Of a stretch of 64,000 nt of DNA, positions 58,563 through 64,000 are shown piece by piece. A program made the position numbers and the translations under genes. This stretch comes from Neorhizobium galegae. Lineage in GTDB: Bacteria; Pseudomonadota; Alphaproteobacteria; Rhizobiales; Rhizobiaceae. Position 1 is the stretch's first letter, and each line of letters begins with the position of its first letter. Location of the stretch: assembly GCF_017877055.1 (NCBI RefSeq), contig NZ_JAGIPG010000001.1:1116001-1180000 (forward strand), written 5' to 3'. The notes under the pieces are model-generated. The model ran no database searches. It saw nothing but the letters and a program-made list of their open reading frames with translations, and had not been told where the DNA came from.

Positions 58563-59741
58563 ATGTGGAGTTGGGATCAGGGCCGGCTGGATTACTTCCA
58601 ATTCGACAACCTGAAGAAAATCGCTAAGTTCGCGCTGAACAACGACCTGCGCCTTACTGACCGCAAGACCCTTCATGGCGTCACGAGGCTGCCGTTTCTG
58701 CCCGACGACGACAGATATCCTCCATGGAGGAACTACAGTCGCGTCTTTGGCCTGTCGCTGATCTGCGCGAGAGTCGGCACTGGGTCGCGCCCAACGAAGA
58801 TTGCGCAACTGCTTGCCTCGGACGGCGGCGTCACGACGGACGAGTACTTCCACTTCCTCTGCGAGGCGACCACCGATCCGTCACCGGTCCTCCAGGATTG
58901 GAATCACGCGACAGTGCGCCGATACCCCCTGCTGTTCTCGCTGAAGTTCATGCTGGCCCGCGCCGCAGTCGGGGTCTTCACGACAAGTATCTCCGAAATC
59001 GTCGCCTCCTATGGGGCTTCCGGATTTGTTGGAGACGAGGATCAGGCAGCGTTTGTCGACCTCATCAACGAGGGCCATGACGCGGACAAGGTAGACCGAC
59101 AGGCCGCCGAGAGCATCCAGGTGATCGCCCAGATCTCCTACCTCTCCTTGGACAAGCGGGAGCTGACGGTCTCGCTGACAAAGGAAGACGCCGCCAATCT
59201 GTTCGACCAGCTTGATCCGATCGGGGGCGACCCCCTCAGAGACGGCGCCGAGGAAGTTTTCCGAATCACCGACCTCTTCGAATCTGCGGTCGACAACCTG
59301 GAGCTCGACTACGCGACGACAGCAGTCAGCGACGTCGAAGAAGCAGGATTCTCTGCAACCACGACATTCGCCGAGGGCGCGAAGTCTCGGAAGACCCATC
59401 TGATCATTGAGCGCAATGGGAAAATCCGGCTCGAGTTCTTCAAAACGAACCCTTCGCCGGTCTGCGACTTTTGTGAGACAGACACCTCGAAAACGTACCC
59501 CTGGACACCGCGGATCCTTGACATACATCACTTGTTGCCGCTTTGTTCCGGCGCGAGAACGTCGAAGGACGGAACAATGCTCGATGATCTGGTTGCGGTA
59601 TGCCCAACGTGTCATCGCGGTATCCACCGGTTCTACGACGCGTGGTTGAAAAATTCCGGCCAGCGGGACTTTCTTGACGCCGAGCAGGCTAAAGTGGTCT
59701 ACGGGGAGGCCAAAGGCGCATATAAGGCGGCGACTACATGA
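58563..59741 (+). CDS. HNH endonuclease, probable restriction enzyme
   Basis: A 392-aa protein. The C-terminal HNH domain has two CxxC pairs and the catalytic core: VCDFCETD, ILDIHHLLPL, and LDDLVAVCPTCHRGIHRFYD. The 290 residues before it (opening MWSWDQGRLDYFQFDNLKKI) are not in a family that I can name with certainty, but resemble the N-terminal part of restriction proteins that recognise DNA. The stop overlaps the methyltransferase start by 4 bp (ATGA), which points to a coupled restriction-modification pair. Confidence 0.85.
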   Translation: MWSWDQGRLDYFQFDNLKKIAKFALNNDLRLTDRKTLHGVTRLPFLPDDDRYPPWRNYSRVFGLSLICARVGTGSRPTKIAQLLASDGGVTTDEYFHFLCEATTDPSPVLQDWNHATVRRYPLLFSLKFMLARAAVGVFTTSISEIVASYGASGFVGDEDQAAFVDLINEGHDADKVDRQAAESIQVIAQISYLSLDKRELTVSLTKEDAANLFDQLDPIGGDPLRDGAEEVFRITDLFESAVDNLELDYATTAVSDVEEAGFSATTTFAEGAKSRKTHLIIERNGKIRLEFFKTNPSPVCDFCETDTSKTYPWTPRILDIHHLLPLCSGARTSKDGTMLDDLVAVCPTCHRGIHRFYDAWLKNSGQRDFLDAEQAKVVYGEAKGAYKAATT

Positions 59742-60943
59742 ACATGCTCAGCATCTCTCCCAAGTCCTCGCAGGATCTCTTCACGGCTCACAGCAAGCTA
59801 CTTAATGCGGCTGCCGCTGGCGAAGACATCTGCGACGTCATGGAGCGTGTTGGCTGCACGATAGACGACTTGGTGTACTCCAACAGCAGATCCCTTGTGT
59901 GGACCGGCGCACGTCCGCGTTCGCTGAAGGATTTCGCTCCGGCCGCAAAGGGAGTCCCCGTCGTGTCATTCTTCACGGGCTGCGGCGGTATGGATCTCGG
60001 ACTGGAGGCTCTAGGATTCGAGCACAAGGCCGCGTTCGAGTTCAACGAGATCTTCTGCAAGACGCTCAGGGTCAACCGCCCCAAGTGGAAGGTTTTCGGC
60101 CCCCCACACTATAACGGCGACGTCTCCAAGACCGAGGAGATCATCGAACAGTTGACCGGTATCATCTCCAATCCTTTCGAAGGCGTCTTCGTTGGGGGGC
60201 CACCTTGTCAGCCGTTCTCCATCGCGGCAAATCAACGCTTCTCGAAGTCCGGAGAGAACTTCAAGCGGGTCGGCTTCGCCCACTCTAAAAATGGCAACCT
60301 GCTGTTCAAGTTCGTCGATCTTGTCGTACACTTCCGGCCAGCGGCCTTCATCATCGAGAACGTGCCCGGACTCCGTGACCTAGATGGCGGCGAGCAGCTC
60401 GGCGAGGCAATCAAGATCCTGACTGCAGCGGGCTACGCCGTAGAAGACCCGGAAGTATGGGATGCTGCGGACTACGGAGTACCCCAATTCCGTCAGCGAA
60501 TGTTCGTTGTGGGATCGCGCGTCGGCGGCAAGTTCGAGATGCCAGAGAGACTGTCACACGTCGGCTGCGGCAGCGTCCTGGATACCCTTCCAAAGTCAAT
60601 GGACGAGAACCACGAGACGCGGAGGCATGCAGTCGCTTCGATCATGCGCTATCGAGTCTTGGACTACGGCAAGCGCGACCAGCTCGGTCGAGTCGACCGC
60701 CTGACGCCTACACGTCCATCGAAGACGGTTATTGCCGGAGGCACGAACGGCGGTGGCCGCTCGCACCTGCACCCAGAAATCCCGCGGACTCTTAGTGTAC
60801 GCGAATGCGCGCGTCTCCAGACGTTCCCCGATAGCTACAGATTCCTTGGACCAAACGCGCGGCAGTTCACGCAGGTCGGCAACGCCGTTCCGCCAGTTCT
60901 CGCGGCTACTCTAGCTACGCAAGTCGCCAAAGCGTACTTCTAA
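59738..60943 (+). CDS. DNA (cytosine-5-)-methyltransferase
   Basis: A 401-aa C5 methyltransferase. Motif I is SFFTGCGGMDLGLEALGF (from about 77), motif IV is GGPPCQPFS with catalytic C157, motif VI is IIENVPGL, motif VIII is QFRQRMFVVGSR, motif IX is RECARLQTFPDSYRFLG and motif X is QVGNAVPP. The target-recognition region between VIII and IX is short (about 60 residues). A 70-residue N-terminal extension precedes motif I and might bind DNA. It is translated with the HNH gene (ATGA overlap). Confidence 0.95.
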   Translation: MNMLSISPKSSQDLFTAHSKLLNAAAAGEDICDVMERVGCTIDDLVYSNSRSLVWTGARPRSLKDFAPAAKGVPVVSFFTGCGGMDLGLEALGFEHKAAFEFNEIFCKTLRVNRPKWKVFGPPHYNGDVSKTEEIIEQLTGIISNPFEGVFVGGPPCQPFSIAANQRFSKSGENFKRVGFAHSKNGNLLFKFVDLVVHFRPAAFIIENVPGLRDLDGGEQLGEAIKILTAAGYAVEDPEVWDAADYGVPQFRQRMFVVGSRVGGKFEMPERLSHVGCGSVLDTLPKSMDENHETRRHAVASIMRYRVLDYGKRDQLGRVDRLTPTRPSKTVIAGGTNGGGRSHLHPEIPRTLSVRECARLQTFPDSYRFLGPNARQFTQVGNAVPPVLAATLATQVAKAYF

Positions 60944-61390
60944 GCGGACTCCGTGATGACACCTAAACGCGACAACACCGATTCTGGGATGGGCCACAAA
61001 GTTCGTTGAGGAGAGCGCTTGCTCTCTTACGACGAAAGCGATGGGCGCTTGACCGCGTCACGCCGACGACGGAGCATTGAAAAACCGCCATCAACGGGCT
61101 GCAAGCCTCCGGCGGTTTTCACAGGATGTTCTCAAATGTTGAACGCAGCCGCTGAAAATGTAAAGCCGCCATTGACGGCGAATTGAGCCGGGGGCTCGTA
61201 TCCGAGCCCTGCGACGCTGAGCCGAACCTTACCCACTCAACCAAAAATGTTGACGAGGCCCCGCGTGGCATAGGCAAACTTATTGCCGCCACTGCCGCCG
61301 CACTAGAGACATCCGTCGCCAAGCCGTCGCACATCATGCACTCGCAGGTCATGCGCTGATTCTCCGGAGGAAAGCGCCGCGCACTCCAAA
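60944..61390. other. Unassigned region between methyltransferase and arsenic genes
   Basis: 447 bp with no recognisable gene. A bidirectional terminator-like stem lies at 61081-61119. The rest has small open frames on both strands without ribosome sites; it could be the decayed remains of another island gene. Confidence 0.45.
61081..61119. terminator. Terminator-like hairpin after the methyltransferase
   Basis: Stem AAAACCGCC (61081-61089) / GGCGGTTTT (61111-61119) around 21 nt that can itself pair in part. T-runs of four occur on both strands. It lies 137 bp after the methyltransferase stop. Confidence 0.6.
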
Positions 61391-61807
61391 TCAATAGCCG
61401 GCGGTCAGAAAAGCGAATTGAGGCACAGGCACAAAGACATCCGAGCCTTTATGATCGATCGGCACGCCGCAAAGGAACTGCGAGGAGCGCTTGGCCGCCA
61501 AGAAGCCTGGCGTCTGACCGCCGCCTAAATCGTACTGCAGAACATGCCCGGACAGCACGCCAGCTTCCTCGCTGAATGCCGGGCCAACTTTGGGGGCATC
61601 CACGTAATGGACGGCCAACTGCAGCGTATATTTCCATCCGCGCTTGAGCCTATGGCCGGCGTATTCTTCGAAGACGTCGGCCTCGACCTTGGTGACGAGC
61701 TTCATGAGATTGAAGCGACCGCCGAGCATCGACACGCCGAAATTTTGCCCTCTCACCTTCCCGCCGAATGCGAGGCGCTGAAGGTAGCCGAAGAGCACAA
61801 CCAGCAC
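61391..61807 (-). CDS. Hypothetical protein, divergent from arsR
   Basis: A 138-aa open frame with a GTG start at 61807. It has a plausible protein composition: GGRFNLMKLVTKVEADVFEE, GWKYTLQLAVHYVDAPKVGP, LSGHVLQYDLGGGQTPGFLA. Alternating hydrophobic residues suggest beta strands. I do not recognise the family. The frame may be a shortened version of a longer gene, as a stop codon lies 9 codons before the GTG. The opposite strand is also open over part of it (61544-61858), so coding is not certain. Confidence 0.45.
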   Translation of the reverse strand: MLVVLFGYLQRLAFGGKVRGQNFGVSMLGGRFNLMKLVTKVEADVFEEYAGHRLKRGWKYTLQLAVHYVDAPKVGPAFSEEAGVLSGHVLQYDLGGGQTPGFLAAKRSSQFLCGVPIDHKGSDVFVPVPQFAFLTAGY

Positions 61808-61882
61808 CCCGCGAATGGTGGTCCTCTTGCAAAGTCAGCCTCACTGGAGTACCCATGATTCAATATTTCAAGGATTATATGA

Positions 61883-62236
61883 ATGTTGAATCAGCAGCAG
61901 GCTCTGGGGGCCTTCGGTGCTCTCTCGCAAGAGACGCGACTGCACATCGTCCGGATGCTGGTTGTCGCCGGACCCGAGGGCATGGCGGCAGGTTTGATTG
62001 CCGAGCGGGCAGGGGTGTCGGCGTCCAATATTTCGTTTCATCTCAAGGAGCTCGAACACTCGGGCCTGGTCTTCCAGCAGCGTGAATCGCGCTCGATCAT
62101 CTACAGGGCGAATATCGAGGTGCTGGGCGATTTGGTGCGCTTCCTGATGGAGGACTGCTGCGCGGGCCATCCGGAAATTTGTGCTCCCGCCATAGAGGTT
62201 GCCGCCTGTTGCGCTCCCGCTGCGGCGAAGGCGTGA
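61883..62236 (+). CDS. arsR: ArsR-family arsenic-responsive repressor
   Basis: A 117-aa winged helix repressor: ALGAFGALSQETRLHIVRML, VSASNISFHLKELEHSGLVF and RESRSIIYRANIEVLGDLV. The arsenite site is not in the DNA-binding helix as in E. coli ArsR; instead C92, C93 and C100 (EDCCAGHPEIC) form a triad as in AfArsR of Acidithiobacillus, and two more Cys (C109-C110) lie in the tail. It heads the arsenic operon and probably represses it until As(III) binds. An AT-rich stretch with imperfect inverted repeats (61858-61882) just before the start could be its operator. Confidence 0.92.
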   Translation: MLNQQQALGAFGALSQETRLHIVRMLVVAGPEGMAAGLIAERAGVSASNISFHLKELEHSGLVFQQRESRSIIYRANIEVLGDLVRFLMEDCCAGHPEICAPAIEVAACCAPAAAKA

Positions 62237-62340
62237 CGGCTCGAAGTCGCCGGTGCCACCGTCCTTGGCGGTCGGTCCGGAGCATCCGAAGCGGGAAACA
62301 GAACAAGCCTATCGGAACAACGTCACCAGGGACAACCGTC

Positions 62341-62850
62341 ATGTCTGATCGCACCTACAACGTCCTCTTCCTCTGCACCGGAAACTCAGCCCGCTCCATC
62401 ATCGCGGAGGCCATCCTGAACAGGCTCGGCCAGGGCAGGTTCAAGGCCTATTCGGCCGGCTCCCAGCCGAAAGGCGAAGTCCACCCTTACACGCTCCAGC
62501 TCTTGAAGACCCTGAACTACGACACCAGCTTCGCCCGCTCGAAGAACTGGGAGGAGTTTGCGGCTCCAGGCGCCCCGCAGATGGATTTCGTGTTTACCGT
62601 TTGCGACAACGCCGCCAACGAGGCGTGCCCGGTTTGGCCGGGACAGCCGATGACCGCCCACTGGGGCGTTCCCGATCCTGCCGCCGCCGAAGGGACCGAA
62701 GCCGAGAAGCACTTCGCTTTCGACGATACCTACAGGATGCTCAACAACCGCCTCTCCATCTTCACCAGCCTGCCGATGACCAGCCTCGACAAGCTGGCAC
62801 TCCAGAAACGACTGGACGAGATCGGCCGCGACTCCCAGAAGGCCGAATGA
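62341..62850 (+). CDS. arsC: Arsenate reductase, low-molecular-weight phosphatase type
   Basis: A 169-aa protein from the ATG at 62341 (MSDRTYNVLFLCTGNSARSI). The P-loop C12-TGNSA-R18 and the VPDPAAAEGTE loop with the catalytic Asp identify a LMW-PTP fold arsenate reductase. Further Cys residues (FTVCDNAANEACPVW, C-terminal region lacks others) are in positions different from S. aureus ArsC, so the reductant (thioredoxin, glutaredoxin or mycothiol-like) is uncertain. Its stop overlaps the channel gene start (ATGA). Confidence 0.92.
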   Translation: MSDRTYNVLFLCTGNSARSIIAEAILNRLGQGRFKAYSAGSQPKGEVHPYTLQLLKTLNYDTSFARSKNWEEFAAPGAPQMDFVFTVCDNAANEACPVWPGQPMTAHWGVPDPAAAEGTEAEKHFAFDDTYRMLNNRLSIFTSLPMTSLDKLALQKRLDEIGRDSQKAE

Positions 62851-63551
62851 GCGTGGCGGTCGATCTTGGACGCCGCCTGGTCGCGGAGGCCCTCGGCACC
62901 GCGATCCTCGTCGCAACCGTCGTCGGTTCGGGCATCATGGCGGATCGGCTGACCGACGACACGGCCATTTCCCTCTTGGGCAATACGATACCGACCGGAG
63001 CAATCCTGTTCGTGCTGATCACGATCCTCGGCCCGATCTCGGGAGCGCACTTCAATCCCGTCGTGACAATGGTTTTCGCCGTGCGTCGGGAATTCAAGGT
63101 CTCTGCGGTCACTCCTTACATCCTGGCGCAGATAGCGGGCGGCGTGTCCGGAACGATGGTCGCTCACGCGATGTTCGATCTTTCGCTCCTCCAAATATCC
63201 GGAACGATCCGTACGGGATCGGCTCAGTGGATTGCGGAGTCGGTTGCGACTTTCGGCCTGCTGCTCACCATACTTGGCGGCTTGCGCTTCAGGGTCGAGG
63301 CGGTCCCTCTGCTGGTGGGCCTCTATATCACGGCGGCCTACTGGTTCACGGCATCGACATCCTTCGCCAATCCGGCGGTCGCCATCGCACGGAGCATCAC
63401 CGACACCTTCTCCGGCATTCGCCCCACCGATCTGCCGGGCTTCATTGTTGCCCAAATCCTCGGAGCGCTCATCGCCGCCGCCATGGCGGGATGGCTGTTT
63501 TCCGAACGAGGCAACGAAGTTCCCCCTATTACCGCGCAAGGAGCCGATTGA
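62847..63551 (+). CDS. aqpS: MIP-family channel, AqpS-like, arsenite exit
   Basis: A 234-aa aquaglyceroporin-type channel from the ATG at 62847 (overlap ATGA with arsC). Six membrane segments are visible with two half-helices: SGAHFNPVVTM (NPV at 70-72 in place of NPA) and SFANPAVAIAR (NPA at 175-177). The residue right after the second NPA is V178, where water channels have Arg. This matches AqpS from the S. meliloti ars operon, as I remember it, where arsenite made by ArsC leaves the cell down its gradient. There is no ArsB or Acr3 pump in the window. Confidence 0.9.
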   Translation: MSVAVDLGRRLVAEALGTAILVATVVGSGIMADRLTDDTAISLLGNTIPTGAILFVLITILGPISGAHFNPVVTMVFAVRREFKVSAVTPYILAQIAGGVSGTMVAHAMFDLSLLQISGTIRTGSAQWIAESVATFGLLLTILGGLRFRVEAVPLLVGLYITAAYWFTASTSFANPAVAIARSITDTFSGIRPTDLPGFIVAQILGALIAAAMAGWLFSERGNEVPPITAQGAD

Positions 63552-63553
63552 AC

Positions 63554-63979
63554 ATGGACGTCACCATCTATCACAACCCCGCCTGCGGGACCTCCCGAAA
63601 CACTCTGGAACTGATCCAGCACGCAGGCATCCAGCCAACCGTGATCGAGTATCTGAAAACCCCGCCGACCCGCGAGCAGCTCGTCAGGATGATTGCAGAC
63701 GCCGGACTGACCGTACGCCAGGCGATCCGCGAAAAGGGCACGCCCTATGCGGAGCTCGGCCTCGACAATCCGGAGCTGACCGACGACCAGCTTCTCGATG
63801 CGATGCTGAAGGACCCGATCCTTATCAACCGACCGTTCGTCGTCACCCCGATGGGTACGCGCCTGTCGCGGCCGTCCGAGTTGGTCCTGGATATCCTGCC
63901 TGTGGACGCGTTCAAGGGGCCGTTCACAAAGGAAGACGGCGAACGCGTTCTCGATGATGAAGGAAAGCGTATTGCCTGA
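63554..63979 (+). CDS. arsC: Arsenate reductase, glutaredoxin type
   Basis: A 141-aa protein, start 2 bp after the channel gene's stop. It belongs to the E. coli ArsC family: VTIYHNPACGTSRNTLELIQ with catalytic C11, YLKTPPTREQLVRM, and the Arg-rich pocket RPFVVTPMGTRLSRPSE. It uses glutathione and glutaredoxin, unlike the first arsC gene of the operon, so the operon codes for two unrelated arsenate reductases. arsH or other arsenic genes may follow beyond the window. Confidence 0.95.
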   Translation: MDVTIYHNPACGTSRNTLELIQHAGIQPTVIEYLKTPPTREQLVRMIADAGLTVRQAIREKGTPYAELGLDNPELTDDQLLDAMLKDPILINRPFVVTPMGTRLSRPSELVLDILPVDAFKGPFTKEDGERVLDDEGKRIA

Positions 63980-64000
63980 AACGTTTCCTGCCGCATCGCC

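Larger units (their letters stand above)
56034..64000 (+). mobile_element. Putative genomic island at the tRNA gene (left end; right end outside window)
   Basis: The layout tRNA - tyrosine integrase - Vsr/HNH/methyltransferase - arsenic operon is that of an integrative element. All genes except one small ORF point away from the tRNA. I searched by eye for a second copy of the tRNA 3' end up to 64000 and found none, so the right boundary is beyond the window or the arsenic genes belong to a second unit. Exact limits cannot be given. Confidence 0.6.

Noticed and set aside
61119..61394. 91-codon minus-strand frame starting with TTG after the hypothetical gene
   Set aside because: No conserved motif and it runs over the hairpin region; more likely non-coding or decayed DNA.
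61544..61858. Plus-strand frame opposite the hypothetical gene next to arsR
   Set aside because: Its composition is less protein-like than the minus-strand frame and it lacks a ribosome site; both remain doubtful.
57903..64000. A second copy of the tRNA 3' end marking the right border of the island
   Set aside because: None was seen by eye in this stretch; the border is probably outside the window.

Overview
The window is GC-rich chromosomal DNA of an alphaproteobacterium, most likely a member of the Rhizobiaceae. The strongest evidence is gene order. The block greA - two family-4 glycosyltransferases - a family-25 glycosyltransferase - lrp - trxB - lsrB, followed by two tandem small RNAs and an ArsR gene, matches the LPS-core/lsrB/AbcR region I know from Sinorhizobium meliloti. 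The petP-petR pair, DUF1236, DUF3597 and DUF930 proteins and the dnaG-rpoD order fit the same group. I could not run any search, so assignments rest on reading motifs and remembered families.

Layout. 1-8.4 kb: end of a YbjN-like gene, proC, a CsaA-like protein; a leftward run petP-petR-histidine kinase-DUF1349; DUF1236/SH3 protein, MBL hydrolase, cold shock protein, degenerate EAL protein. 8.5-18.7 kb: aspartate aminotransferase, a dead Phd/VapC-type toxin-antitoxin pair, a PQQ sugar dehydrogenase, MetE-like protein, Ca2+/H+ antiporter, LysR/SDR pair, ArsR/ene-reductase pair. 18.7-25.6 kb: two AbcR-type sRNAs, lsrB, trxB, lrp, LPS core glycosyltransferases, greA. 25.8-43.3 kb: remnant of a radical SAM gene, DUF2235 hydrolase, carB, PAP2, LytTR regulator, several exporters (Fsr-like, Tet-like MFS, MATE), ArsR/AHSA1 pair, carA. 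43.6-49 kb: yqeY, dnaG, rpoD. 49-55.8 kb: SMR pump with TetR repressor, DUF930 protein, alcohol dehydrogenase and small conserved proteins. 56.0 kb to the end: a tRNA with CAU anticodon (tRNA-Ile2-like), directly followed by a tyrosine integrase, a Vsr-HNH-cytosine methyltransferase cassette and an arsenic operon. This last part looks like an integrated island whose right end lies beyond the window.

How the genes work together. Most of the window is core metabolism and regulation with small paired regulator/target units (LysR/SDR, ArsR/OYE, ArsR/AHSA1, TetR/SMR). The most interesting parts are the tandem sRNAs with clear promoters and terminators, the island with its three 12-bp repeats before the integrase, the Vsr-HNH-methyltransferase cassette, and the arsenic operon. 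That operon has two unrelated arsenate reductases around an aquaglyceroporin-type channel with an altered selectivity filter, and has no arsenite pump within the window. I did not find a system that I can call wholly undescribed.
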